The notes under the pieces: model-generated
The model's input: only the letters and a program-made list of their open reading frames with translations
The model's database searches: none
What the model was told of the DNA's origin: nothing
In this document: piece by piece, positions 46,772 to 55,120 of the stretch
Numbering within the stretch: position 1 is the first letter of the stretch
Layout: each line of letters begins with the position of its first letter
Assembly (NCBI RefSeq): GCF_000293885.2
Contig: NZ_CP010945.1
Coordinates: 5,166,001 to 5,230,000 of the forward strand
DNA: 64,000 bases
Direction: 5' to 3'
DNA from: Pseudomonas fluorescens NCIMB 11764
GTDB lineage: Bacteria; Pseudomonadota; Gammaproteobacteria; Pseudomonadales; Pseudomonadaceae
Translations under genes and position numbers: made by a program

Positions 46772-46975
46772 ATGTTCAAGCTCTCGACTTCTTCCCTGAC
46801 CCTCGGCCTGATCGTTGCGGGCGGGCTGGCCCTGTCCAACGTCGCGTCGGCTTCCGAGTCCGAAGCGTTCAGCATGAAACAGCTGGCCCACGGCTACAGC
46901 CAGGCCCAGGCCGACACCGCGGAAAAACCGGCTGAAGGCAAATGCGGCGAAGGCAAGTGCGGCGCCAGCGAGTAA
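46772..46975 (+). CDS. HvfA-like oxazolone/thioamide RiPP metallophore precursor
   Basis: 67 residues. A signal peptide (1-27, ending VASASA) is followed by a short helical leader-like part (SMKQLAHGYSQAQA) and a C-terminal core with two EGKCG repeats (55-59 and 60-64; C58 and C63), ending GASE. This is the layout of HvfA-family peptides, whose EGKCG cysteines are turned into copper-binding oxazolone/thioamide groups by an MNIO enzyme and its partner. GGGG lies seven bases before the ATG at 46772. A DoxX-like gene follows 54 bases on, as in hvf clusters, but the maturase genes hvfB and hvfC are missing here. Modification would need enzymes encoded elsewhere. Confidence 0.82.
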   Translation: MFKLSTSSLTLGLIVAGGLALSNVASASESEAFSMKQLAHGYSQAQADTAEKPAEGKCGEGKCGASE

Positions 46976-47029
46976 CCCCTGCGCAGGGCCGTCGGGCCCC
47001 GCATCCCTGACTGAACGGAGACCAAGTCC

Positions 47030-47545
47030 ATGAACGCTGCAATCTCGTCGGCCGTAAAAGGCCTGCACCTGAACCTTGACCGTGCCGGTAGCTGGCTCGC
47101 CCCTCTGACCTTGCGGTTGTTCATCGCCTGGGAATTCTTCGAGTCGGGCCTGGAAAAGTGGAACGGCGAAAACTGCTTCGCCGACATTCAGGATCGCTTC
47201 CCGTTTCCCTTCGACCATGTGCCGGCCACGCTGAACTGGGAACTGTCGATGTGGGCCGAACTGATCTGCGCCCTCGCCATCCTTGTCGGACTGGGTACGC
47301 GGATCTCCGCCATTGTGTTGATCGTGGTGACTGTCGTTGCGACCGCTGCCGTTCACTGGCCAGCCGATTGGTCTACATTGAGTGAGCTTGCCCAGGGTTA
47401 CTCCATCAGCAACAAGGGGTACGGCAACTTCAAATTGCCGCTGATCTACCTCGCCGCCCTGATGCCACTGTTGCTCTCGGGTGCCGGCAAACTCAGCCTC
47501 GATGCGTTGCTGGCCCGATTCTTCTGGCATCGCAACAATCGCTGA
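47030..47545 (+). CDS. DoxX-family membrane protein (HvfX-like)
   Basis: 171 residues with four hydrophobic segments, the usual DoxX fold: an N-terminal amphipathic stretch, [18 protein letters not shown], a long periplasmic loop with [17 protein letters not shown], then two central helices and [20 protein letters not shown] near the end. DoxX proteins of the HvfX group accompany copper-binding RiPP precursors. GGAG lies nine bases before the ATG. The preceding gene is the HvfA-like precursor, so the pair is probably one operon. An electron-transfer or export role in the pathway is possible but unproven. Confidence 0.87.
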   Translation: MNAAISSAVKGLHLNLDRAGSWLAPLTLRLFIAWEFFESGLEKWNGENCFADIQDRFPFPFDHVPATLNWELSMWAELICALAILVGLGTRISAIVLIVVTVVATAAVHWPADWSTLSELAQGYSISNKGYGNFKLPLIYLAALMPLLLSGAGKLSLDALLARFFWHRNNR

Positions 47546-47600
47546 AATGTTAATGTGGCAAGCTGTACCTCCCACCTCACTTGCGTAGACAGGAGCCACC

Positions 47601-48299
47601 ATGAGCGTGACCACCCAATGGATCGAGATCGACAGCGCCGAAGGTAAATTCGGCGCCTACCTGGCCATTCCGCATACCCGGAAAGGCCCTGGGATCGTGC
47701 TGATCCAAGAGATCTTCGGCGTCAACGAACACATTCGCTCCGTCGCCGAACAGTACGCCGCCGACGGCTACCTGGTGATCGCGCCGGACCTGTTCTGGCG
47801 CAGCGGCCACCGTATCGAACTGACCTACGATGAAGCCGGCTGGAAACGTGCGATCGAGTTGATGAACGCCACCGACGTCGACAAGGCGCAGAAGGACATC
47901 GAACTGGCCATCGACGCCCTGAAAGCCCAGCCGGGCCTGGACGGCGGGATCGCTTCCATCGGCTACTGCTTTGGCGGCCTGCTCTCGTACCACACCGCCG
48001 CCAACGGGCTGGTGGACGTGGCCATTGCCTATTACGGCGGCGGCATCCAGAACCAACTGGACCGGGCCGACGAAATCGAAGTGCCGCTGCTGATGCATTT
48101 CGGCGAACAGGACAGCCACATTCCGCTGGAAGCCGTCGAGAAAATCGCCGAGCGCTTCGACAACAACGATAACGTGGAAATCGTCGTGTACCCGGAAGCC
48201 GAACATGGCTTCAACTGCTCGCACCGTGACAGCTACAACCAGCGTGCAGCGGCCGAGGCCCATGGCAATACGCTGATCTTTTTGGGTATGGAACTGTAA
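47601..48299 (+). CDS. Dienelactone hydrolase-family protein
   Basis: 232 residues, alpha/beta hydrolase of the DLH type with a cysteine nucleophile: GYCFGG (C123), acid D171 (EQDSHIP) and H202 (AEHGFNC). Such enzymes hydrolyse dienelactone in chloroaromatic breakdown, but many paralogues have other ester or lactone substrates, and no aromatic pathway genes are near. AGGAG lies five bases before the ATG. It follows the DoxX gene by 55 bases, so the three genes from 46772 may share a transcript. A strong terminator follows. Confidence 0.9.
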   Translation: MSVTTQWIEIDSAEGKFGAYLAIPHTRKGPGIVLIQEIFGVNEHIRSVAEQYAADGYLVIAPDLFWRSGHRIELTYDEAGWKRAIELMNATDVDKAQKDIELAIDALKAQPGLDGGIASIGYCFGGLLSYHTAANGLVDVAIAYYGGGIQNQLDRADEIEVPLLMHFGEQDSHIPLEAVEKIAERFDNNDNVEIVVYPEAEHGFNCSHRDSYNQRAAAEAHGNTLIFLGMEL

Positions 48300-48313
48300 G
48301 GCCCACACACGCG

Positions 48314-48354
48314 AAAAAGGCACCTTCATACGACGATGAAGGTGCCTTTTTTTT
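48314..48354. terminator. Bidirectional intrinsic terminator
   Basis: GGCACCTTCAT (48319-48329) and its exact complement at 48336-48346 form an 11-bp stem with AAAAA before it and eight Ts after, between the convergent hydrolase and nitrilase genes. Confidence 0.95.
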
Positions 48355-48364
48355 GCAACGATGG

Positions 48365-49339
48365 CTACAGGCTCACTTCTTCCGTTTGGGCAGCCACCAC
48401 CAGCTGCGGTTGAGCGTTACGTTCATGCACATGGCGATGGGGCGTGCGGTCGATGTTAAGGCTCAGGATTTCCGGTCGGCTGTAGTGACCGCGGCCATCC
48501 ATCTGGCGTTTACGGATTTCGATCTGGAACAAGTCGATGTCAGCGATGACTTCGCCTTCGCCTTCGGTCAGTGCGCCGACAACCTCACCTTGCGGATCGA
48601 TGATCGCGGTGTAGCAGCCGCCGGAGATCGGACCGATCTCGCAACCGGTGTCAGCCATGATTTGCGCCTGCTGTTCCGGGTACAACCAGGCCGTCGAATT
48701 CACCACGAAGCACGCCGATTCCAGCGCGTGCATGCGGATGCTGACCTCCATCTGGCGAGTGAACAGCGGGCCGGCAAATGAACCGGGGTACATCGAGGCG
48801 TGAATCTGTTCACCGTCTTCGATCAAGGCGTAACGCGCCAGCGGGTTGTAATGCTCCCAGCAAGCCAGTTGGCCGATGCGGCCGACGGCGCTGTCGGTGG
48901 CCCGCAGGCCGGAGCCGTCGCCCATGCCCCAGATCATCCGTTCGTGATAGGTCGGCGAAATCTTGCGCCGCGCCTGAATCAGGGTGCCGTCCGCATCGAA
49001 CAGCAACTGAGTGTTGTAGAGAGTGCTGCCATCGCGTTCATTGACGCCAATGGACACGACCATGTTGGCGTCCTTCGCGGCTTTGCCGATCGCATCGGTA
49101 GTCGCGGAAGGGACAACGACGGCCTGGTCCAGCAGTTTGTAGTGCTCGGCGCCCATTTTGAATGGGGCCTGCACGAAGGAAAAATACGGGTAGTACGGCA
49201 CGATGGTTTCCGGGAAAACGGCGAATTGCACGCCCTTCTCGCCGAGTTCTAGGATTTTGTTGACGACCTTTTCTACAGTGCCTTCACGGCTGTAGAGCAC
49301 AGGAGCGATCTGAACGGCGGCGGCTTTGACGATGGTCAT
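48365..49339 (-). CDS. Nitrilase (Nit1-type, carbon-nitrogen hydrolase)
   Basis: 324 residues. The catalytic Glu-Lys-Cys triad is E44 (VFPETIVPYYPYFSF), K126 (ARRKISPTYHER) and C160 (GQLACWEHYNPLARY). The long insertion YYPYFSFVQAPF after the glutamate and the C160 context mark a true nitrilase rather than an amidase, closest to the aliphatic/Nit6803-like group. It hydrolyses a nitrile to acid and ammonia; the substrate is unknown. The genes of the seven-gene Nit1C cluster (radical SAM, AIR synthase and others) are absent, so this is a stand-alone nitrilase. A GlxA-type regulator gene lies upstream on the same strand. Confidence 0.92.
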   Translation of the reverse strand: MTIVKAAAVQIAPVLYSREGTVEKVVNKILELGEKGVQFAVFPETIVPYYPYFSFVQAPFKMGAEHYKLLDQAVVVPSATTDAIGKAAKDANMVVSIGVNERDGSTLYNTQLLFDADGTLIQARRKISPTYHERMIWGMGDGSGLRATDSAVGRIGQLACWEHYNPLARYALIEDGEQIHASMYPGSFAGPLFTRQMEVSIRMHALESACFVVNSTAWLYPEQQAQIMADTGCEIGPISGGCYTAIIDPQGEVVGALTEGEGEVIADIDLFQIEIRKRQMDGRGHYSRPEILSLNIDRTPHRHVHERNAQPQLVVAAQTEEVSL

Positions 49340-49490
49340 GACGGTGATCTCGTTGGGGAATGGGTTTCAACGAGGACCAGATTACGGTAATAATATTTTG
49401 TCTTGAATGTCGAATACACCACCTTTCAGGACAAACCGCACCATTGGATTTTGCGACTGCTGCGCAGCCGAGCGGGACGGTGCGGCGTTC

Positions 49491-49512
49491 CGACAAGCTC
49501 CCTCGCCACAGT
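49491..49512. repeat. Half of a REP sequence
   Basis: GACAAGCTCCCTCGCCACAG matches the right arm of the REPIN at 2528-2645. No partner is found within 200 bases. Confidence 0.55.
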
Positions 49513-49537
49513 AGAGCACTCGGCCATCGGCCTGGGA

Positions 49538-50470
49538 TCAACTGCGATTGGCACGCTGGATGACTTGCGGTGGTTGGCCGAACGCACGAATAAAAGCCCG
49601 GCGCATACGCTCACGATCACCAAAACCGGTCTCTGTCGCCACCACATCGATGGCATGCCGGCCGGTTTCCATCATCAGGCGCGCGGCTTCCACTCGCAGG
49701 TTCTCGATAGCCTTGGCCGGTGATTGACCCGTTTCGGCATGAAACACACGACTGAACTGTCGCGGGCTAAGGTTGGCCGCGCTGGCCAGCGCCTCGACCG
49801 ACAGCTCGGACTTCAGGTTCTGCTTGGCGTAGATCAACGCGGACTGGATGCGGTCAGTCTTGGGCTCGAGTTCGAGCATCACCGAAAACTGCGACTGCCC
49901 GCCCGCGCGCCGGTGATACACCACCAATTGCCGGGCCACGCGCCGCGCCACGTCGGCGCCCAGATCCTTTTCAACCAGCGCCAGCGCCAAATCGACGCAC
50001 GCGCTCATGCCCGCCGCGGTCCAGACGTTACCGTCGTTGATGAAAATCCGGTCTTCTTCCACCCTCACTTTCGGGTACGCCCGCTGCAATGCCGGCGCAT
50101 GACACCAGTGCGTGGTCGCACGCCGGCCATCGAGCAGGCCGGCTTCGGCCAATGCGATGGCCCCGGTGCAAATGGACCCCAGGCGTCGAGAGGTCCGACT
50201 GGCGCTGCGCAAAAACTCCACCATGCCGGGCGAGACCGGACGGATCAGGTTGTCGCCCATCACCAGCAGCGTGTCGAAGGGGCCATGGTGGAACGCCGTG
50301 GTCTCCACGCCGAAACCCGCCGAGGTCCGCACGGTACCGCCGTGCTCGGACAGCAAGGTGATGTCGTACATCGGAGTGTCGACGGCACCGTTGGCCATTT
50401 CGAAAGCCGCACACATGGCCAGGCCCAGCACCTGGAAACCGGGGTAAACGATGAGGCCGATGTTGTGCAC
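49538..50470 (-). CDS. GlxA-family AraC regulator with DJ-1/PfpI-like domain
   Basis: 310 residues. The N-terminal DJ-1/PfpI-like domain (about 1-165; IGLIVYPGFQVLGLAM, ICTGAIALAEAGLLDG) is followed by an AraC pair of helix-turn-helices (about 205-300; LSVEALASAANLSPRQFSRV, IDVVATETGFGDRERMRRAF). I start it at GTG 50470, which has AAGGAG nine bases upstream. An in-frame ATG at 50503 would add 11 residues with no ribosome site. It is probably the regulator of the nitrilase gene 198 bases downstream on the same strand. Confidence 0.88.
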   Translation of the reverse strand: MHNIGLIVYPGFQVLGLAMCAAFEMANGAVDTPMYDITLLSEHGGTVRTSAGFGVETTAFHHGPFDTLLVMGDNLIRPVSPGMVEFLRSASRTSRRLGSICTGAIALAEAGLLDGRRATTHWCHAPALQRAYPKVRVEEDRIFINDGNVWTAAGMSACVDLALALVEKDLGADVARRVARQLVVYHRRAGGQSQFSVMLELEPKTDRIQSALIYAKQNLKSELSVEALASAANLSPRQFSRVFHAETGQSPAKAIENLRVEAARLMMETGRHAIDVVATETGFGDRERMRRAFIRAFGQPPQVIQRANRS

Positions 50471-50551
50471 GGTGGCAGACTCCTTTGACCTTAAAGGTGG
50501 CATGACGGGTTTCCGGTCAGCCGAGTCTGCACTGTACTCCTGAATCAGTCG

Positions 50552-51487
50552 CTAGTGCCTGGTCATCAACCCGTGCAGCACACCGAACCGCAAGCCGGGC
50601 TCGGAAGGTGTCATGTGCGAGACGCCAAAGACTTTGAACGCCGCCAGCATCAGCACCAGTCCGCCCGGCAGGATGCTCAGGCGATGACTCTGCAGACCGG
50701 CCAGCCTGAGCTGTTCGACGTGCCCTGCTTCCAGCAGGCGCAACGAAAGACGCAACAGGCCGCTGTAGGTGATTCCGCTGTGGCCATCGTCGTTCAAACC
50801 GTTGGCCTTGAGGACTTTGGCCAGCATGCGTGCGGTGCCTGAAGAACCGATGACCTGCTGCCAGCCCAGCGTGCGATAACGGCGCGCGACGCGTTCGAAC
50901 TGCAGAGTCGCGACACGCTCGGCCTCCAGCAGTGCCGGGGCCGAGATGCGGCCGCCTTGAAAGTAGCGCGCGCCAAAGGTGCCGCTGCCGATGGCGATGC
51001 TCTCGGTCAACAGCGGTTGAGCGCCCTGCCCCAGAATCAATTCCGTGGAACCGCCGCCGATATCGATGACCAGTCGCTTGCGCTCGGTGCCGGGCACCGT
51101 ATGGGCCACGCCGGCGTACACCAGCCGGGCTTCTTCATGCCCGGAAATCACATCAATGCGAAAACCCAGGTGCCTTTCCGCGCTGGCCAGAAACAGCTGC
51201 GCATTGTCAGCTTCGCGCACCGCACTGGTGGCCACCGCCCGCACACGACCGGGCTCGAAGCCACGCAATTTTTTGCCAAATCGCGCGAGCGCCTGCCATC
51301 CACGATCCAGCGCCATTTCGTCCAGCGCGCCGCCTTGAAACCCCTCCGCCAACCGAACGGGCTCACGCAGGGTCTTCACTTCCTGGATCACCAGTTGCTG
51401 GTTCCGCCTGACCGACTGGCCGATCATCAAACGAAACGCGTTGGAGCCCAGGTCAATGGCCGCAAACAGGGAGGCGTCTCCTTTCAT
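50552..51487 (-). CDS. Ppx/GppA-family phosphatase
   Basis: 311 residues. Actin-like ATPase fold: AAIDLGSNAFRLMI (about 9-22) and the second phosphate loop DIGGGSTELILG (about 139-150) are intact. It ends after the second fold half, lacking the C-terminal HD-like region present in the approximately 500-residue Ppx, so it is the short GppA/Ppx type. It may act on polyphosphate or pppGpp. AAGGA lies eight bases before the ATG at 51487. It is not adjacent to ppk. Confidence 0.88.
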   Translation of the reverse strand: MKGDASLFAAIDLGSNAFRLMIGQSVRRNQQLVIQEVKTLREPVRLAEGFQGGALDEMALDRGWQALARFGKKLRGFEPGRVRAVATSAVREADNAQLFLASAERHLGFRIDVISGHEEARLVYAGVAHTVPGTERKRLVIDIGGGSTELILGQGAQPLLTESIAIGSGTFGARYFQGGRISAPALLEAERVATLQFERVARRYRTLGWQQVIGSSGTARMLAKVLKANGLNDDGHSGITYSGLLRLSLRLLEAGHVEQLRLAGLQSHRLSILPGGLVLMLAAFKVFGVSHMTPSEPGLRFGVLHGLMTRH

Positions 51488-51618
51488 TGAGGTATTCCTT
51501 GCGCAATTCATCTGTCAGCAGAAGCCGCTCCGCTGAACACTCAAGACGGTTTGCAAGGATGTTGACATGGGTTCGATGACACCCAGATGACACGCTCCGG
51601 GGCGAACGAAAAACTCTC

Positions 51619-52239
51619 CTATTTCGCATCGCCATCATGGGGCTTGTAGAAGCGGAACAATCCAATATCCGCCGTTTTGATGTACTCCTTGGCCCAATCC
51701 GGTTTCACGGTGCGGTCGTGGAAGTACAAGGCTCCGCTTGTGCGATCCGGCAACTGTTTATTCAGCGCCTTGCGCGCGATTTCCTTGGCGAGTGCGTAAG
51801 GCACCTCTTCCTGGACCGAATCGGAGCGGCCGTCACACCACCAGGAAAACTGGCAGCTTTTGGTTTCGGAGCCCTGCTTGACCACACCGCACACGGTGTC
51901 CGGAAAACCTTTGTGACCCAGGCGATTCATGACGACGTTGGCGACCGCTTCCATGTCGACAGCGTCCTTGCCTTTGGCTTCCCAATAGATGGAACGGGCC
52001 AGGCAAGTGATCGCATCGTCCAGCGGCGCTACGCCTGCGGGATCCACGGCCTGGACCTCGGACTGGGTAATGGCTTCGGATTTTGGGGCCGGCGCGGGGC
52101 TGGGGTTATCCGCCGCTTTTTGCTCCAGTACCTCGGCCTTGTTCTCGGCCGCTTGCTGTTTTTGCTCCTGATCCGTGGCGAAAGCCAGGCCGGCAAACAG
52201 GGTAATTGCGAGGCAGGTGGCAATCCAATGGAAGCGCAT
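51619..52239 (-). CDS. SleB-like cell wall hydrolase
   Basis: 206 residues. A signal peptide (about 1-21, AGLAFA) is followed by an Ala/Glu/Lys-rich coiled linker (25-65) and a Hydrolase_2 (SleB-type) domain at about 78-195: ARSIYWEAKGKDAVDMEAVA, VMNRL, QFSWWCDG, ALYFHD. The catalytic glutamate is in YWEAKG. The domain is known from spore-cortex lytic enzymes, but in Gram-negatives it acts on periplasmic peptidoglycan. It is divergent from the CAP-domain protein gene. Confidence 0.9.
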   Translation of the reverse strand: MRFHWIATCLAITLFAGLAFATDQEQKQQAAENKAEVLEQKAADNPSPAPAPKSEAITQSEVQAVDPAGVAPLDDAITCLARSIYWEAKGKDAVDMEAVANVVMNRLGHKGFPDTVCGVVKQGSETKSCQFSWWCDGRSDSVQEEVPYALAKEIARKALNKQLPDRTSGALYFHDRTVKPDWAKEYIKTADIGLFRFYKPHDGDAK

Positions 52240-52383
52240 CGTCGAAAGACTCGGTTGGCGGTTTCGGATAAGTGTAGTAGTGAAATGACAGCAATCACCT
52301 CCCCGGCATTTTGGAAAAATCCATTGCCTGCAGGGGGGCCACTTCGCGCATCATGGGCGCAGTCAGATCCAAGGGAGATTTCC

Positions 52384-53235
52384 ATGCGTGTCCTGTCATC
52401 CGCTTTGCGTCTTGCCACGTTGTCGTTGGGCTTGCTGTTCGCCGCGAAGGCGCTGGCGGCTGACGAGAAACAACTGATCGATTCGATCAACGACTACCGC
52501 AGCCAGGTGCAGCGTTGCGCGGGTGAGGTATCGGCGGAACTGCCGCCGCTGGCGGGTGATCCACGGCTGGCGTTGTCCGCCACCAGCGTCGTCAATTTGC
52601 AACAGGCCATGGTCGCCGCGAATTATCCGATGAAGAATGTGCAGGCGATCAGCCTGTCCGGGCCGCGTGATGCGGCATCAGCGATGAAAGCGATCCAGGA
52701 GAGCTTTTGCCAGATCGTGCTGGACCCGCAATTCGTCGACATTGGTGTGAGCCGCCAGGACCGTGAATGGCGCATTGTGCTGGCCCGTCCACTGTTGAGC
52801 GCACGGCTGAGCGACTGGCAGGCCGAAGGCCAGAAATTGCTGGCCGAGCTCAATGTCGCACGCGGTCGGCCGCGCCAGTGCGGCACGCAATCCTTCGCTG
52901 CCGCCACACCGCTGACCTGGAACGCTATCCTGGCAACGGCGGCCGAGACCCATTCGCGGTCGATGGCCAACAACAACTATTTCGATCACAAGGACCGCGA
53001 TGGCCGCACGCCCGGTGATCGGGCAGAGCTGGCGGGTTACAGCGGCCAGCAGATCGGCGAGAACATCGCCGCCGGACAAGACGCCGTGCGCAAGGTAGTC
53101 GATGGCTGGGTCGCCAGCCCCGGACATTGCGCCAACCTGATGAACCCGCAATTCCAGGAGTTGGGTGCGGCGTATGCGGTCGACCCGAAAAGTGATTCGG
53201 GAATTTACTGGACGGCGATGTTCGGTACGCCGTAA
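52384..53235 (+). CDS. Secreted CAP-domain protein
   Basis: 283 residues. A signal peptide (about 1-25, AAKALA) precedes an N-terminal region of about 130 residues with four cysteines, then a CAP (SCP/PR1-like) domain at about 155-280, with THSRSMANNNYFDHKDRDG, GENIAAGQDA, WVASPGHCANLMNPQFQELG. The CAP histidine/glutamate pair is kept. Bacterial members have unknown roles, possibly protease-like or lipid-binding. GGGAG lies six bases before the ATG. The N-terminal half looks like a degenerate CAP-like repeat (INDYRSQVQRC), so it may be a duplication. Confidence 0.87.
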   Translation: MRVLSSALRLATLSLGLLFAAKALAADEKQLIDSINDYRSQVQRCAGEVSAELPPLAGDPRLALSATSVVNLQQAMVAANYPMKNVQAISLSGPRDAASAMKAIQESFCQIVLDPQFVDIGVSRQDREWRIVLARPLLSARLSDWQAEGQKLLAELNVARGRPRQCGTQSFAAATPLTWNAILATAAETHSRSMANNNYFDHKDRDGRTPGDRAELAGYSGQQIGENIAAGQDAVRKVVDGWVASPGHCANLMNPQFQELGAAYAVDPKSDSGIYWTAMFGTP

Positions 53236-53514
53236 GGCACCTCCCATACAAACGCAAAAACCCGGAGTGGGTGTGGCGTCGACGCTATGTAGCCGATGCC
53301 CACCCTGCACAGCAGTTCGACCGTATTTGTTGAAGCAGGCCGGTTTCACCAGGCAACCGGTCCCCTCCCGGAATTCGTCATAGAGCCCATCGATCACCCG
53401 GTCATAAATAGTGATTGGACGCCCCCTCAAGTTGCTCTTAGCCTGCGGCTCACACATCCGTTAATGACGGAATACCCATTAGAAGTGCGACCCGAATCGC
53501 CAAGCGAGGCTGTC

Positions 53515-54513
53515 ATGTCAGAGCGAGTCTTGATCGATGGGTTCTCCCGGCGTGTGGACTATCTGCGAATGTCTGTCACGGATCGCTGTGATTTCCGATG
53601 CGTGTACTGCATGGCCGAAGACATGCAGTTTCTGCCACGCCAACGGATCCTGACCCTGGAAGAAATCTACGAAGTCGCTGAAAGCTTCGTGGCGCTGGGA
53701 ACGCGCAAAATCCGCCTGACCGGCGGCGAGCCGCTGATTCGCCCGGGCGTGGTGCAACTGTGCCAACGCATCGCCGCCCTGCCCGGCCTGCGCGAATTGT
53801 GCATGACCACCAACGGTTCTCAGTTGAGCAAACTGGCCAAGCCGTTGTTCGACGCCGGGGTCAAGCGACTGAACATCAGCCTCGACTGCCTGGACCCGCA
53901 GCGCTTTCGCGAACTGACGCGCACCGGCGACCTGGCGCAGGTCATCAAGGGCATCGACGCCGCCAATGCAGCCGGGTTTCGCAACACCAAGCTCAACTGC
54001 GTGGTCATGAAGGGTCGCAACGATCACGAGATCAACGACCTGGTGAGTTTCGCCATCGACCGCCAGCTCGATATTTCATTCATCGAAGAAATGCCCTTGG
54101 GCACCATCCATGAGCACAGCCGCGCGGAATCGTTTTATTCCAGCGCCCAGGTCCGTGAACGGATTGCCGAACGCTACACGTTGATTGACTCCGCCGAGTC
54201 GACCCAAGGCCCTTCCCGCTACTGGCGCCTGGCCGAGGCGCCGCAGATCCGACTGGGGTTCATTTCTCCTCACAGCAACAACTTTTGCGGCACCTGCAAC
54301 CGGGTGCGGCTGACCGTCGAAGGTCGACTGCTGCTGTGCCTGGGCAACGAGCATTCCGTCGATCTCAAGGCCGTGTTGCGCGCCCATCCAGGCCAGCCCG
54401 AGCGCCTGGAGAACGCTATTATCGAGGCGATGAAGCTCAAGCCCTATCGGCACAATTTTGAAGTGAACGATGATGTTCAGGTGGTTCGCTTCATGAACAT
54501 GACCGGCGGCTGA
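53515..54513 (+). CDS. moaA: GTP 3',8-cyclase (molybdenum cofactor)
   Basis: 332 residues, radical SAM. The SAM cluster is CDFRCVYC (C25, C29, C32), and the second cluster for GTP is FCGTC...C (C258, C261, C275). LTGGEPLIR and the C-terminal double glycine (MTGG), needed for catalysis, are present. It makes 3',8-cyclo-GTP in the first step of molybdopterin synthesis. GAGG lies five bases before the ATG at 53515. No other moa genes are beside it, and Pseudomonas genomes often hold a second moaA copy elsewhere. Confidence 0.96.
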   Translation: MSERVLIDGFSRRVDYLRMSVTDRCDFRCVYCMAEDMQFLPRQRILTLEEIYEVAESFVALGTRKIRLTGGEPLIRPGVVQLCQRIAALPGLRELCMTTNGSQLSKLAKPLFDAGVKRLNISLDCLDPQRFRELTRTGDLAQVIKGIDAANAAGFRNTKLNCVVMKGRNDHEINDLVSFAIDRQLDISFIEEMPLGTIHEHSRAESFYSSAQVRERIAERYTLIDSAESTQGPSRYWRLAEAPQIRLGFISPHSNNFCGTCNRVRLTVEGRLLLCLGNEHSVDLKAVLRAHPGQPERLENAIIEAMKLKPYRHNFEVNDDVQVVRFMNMTGG

Positions 54514-54518
54514 AGACC

Positions 54519-54932
54519 ATGATTGTCAGGCCCAAACCCAATCTGATCGGCGTGCTGACTTCACTCAAGGGTTCGATCGCCAAACGCATTGCCTGGCGCA
54601 GCCTGATGGTGACATTGCTCGCCTCGGCCATCGTGCTGATCGAAACCCTGCACCCCAGTTACTTCTCCAAGGTCAGTGCAACGCCGTTCACCCTGCTGGG
54701 CTTGTCGTTGTCGATCTTCATGAGCTTTCGCAACAACGCCTGGGCCATTGTCAGCTACACGTTTTTCGGTCTGGACGCGATTGGCGATGAGCTGGAAGAC
54801 CCGCTCGGTCGCGACGAAAATGACCTGCCCACCGATGCCTTGGTGCGTATCATCGAACGTGAAGTGCTGTCGGCGCTGGGGGTGACGCAACTTCCTCCGG
54901 TTCTGGAGCCCGTTGATTTTGTGCTTGAGTGA
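54519..54932 (+). CDS. Bestrophin-like channel gene with a large in-frame internal deletion
   Basis: 137 residues against about 300 for bacterial bestrophins. Residues 1-74 match the family N-terminus up to the conserved FRNNA (LLGLSLSIFMSFRNNA), and residues 75-137 match the family C-terminus (VSYTFFGLDAIGDELEDPLG, NDLPTDAL). The middle 165 or so residues, which line the pore, are missing with the frame preserved; the junction is near 54741. Start, stop and ribosome context look normal, and it lies five bases after moaA. The product, if made, cannot form a normal channel. It could be a recent deletion pseudogene or a retained small fragment. Confidence 0.8.
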   Translation: MIVRPKPNLIGVLTSLKGSIAKRIAWRSLMVTLLASAIVLIETLHPSYFSKVSATPFTLLGLSLSIFMSFRNNAWAIVSYTFFGLDAIGDELEDPLGRDENDLPTDALVRIIEREVLSALGVTQLPPVLEPVDFVLE

Positions 54933-55120
54933 TCGAGACGGGGCGACTTGGCCATCGTCAGCAGTCGGGCGATGGCTTCCGCCACGGACATCAGCGCAGA
55001 CCATCTACGACATGTGCAAAGCGGTAGACCGAGGCTCGATCAGGCCGTAGGAGACTTAGACGAGATCGCCTTTTTTCCGCCAGTCACTGGCGGCTGAGAA
55101 TGGTGGGCGTTGCGTCGTTT

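Noticed and set aside
53236..53514. Possible molybdenum-cofactor riboswitch in front of moaA
   Set aside because: I could not find the paired elements expected of that RNA; only weak palindromes are present.
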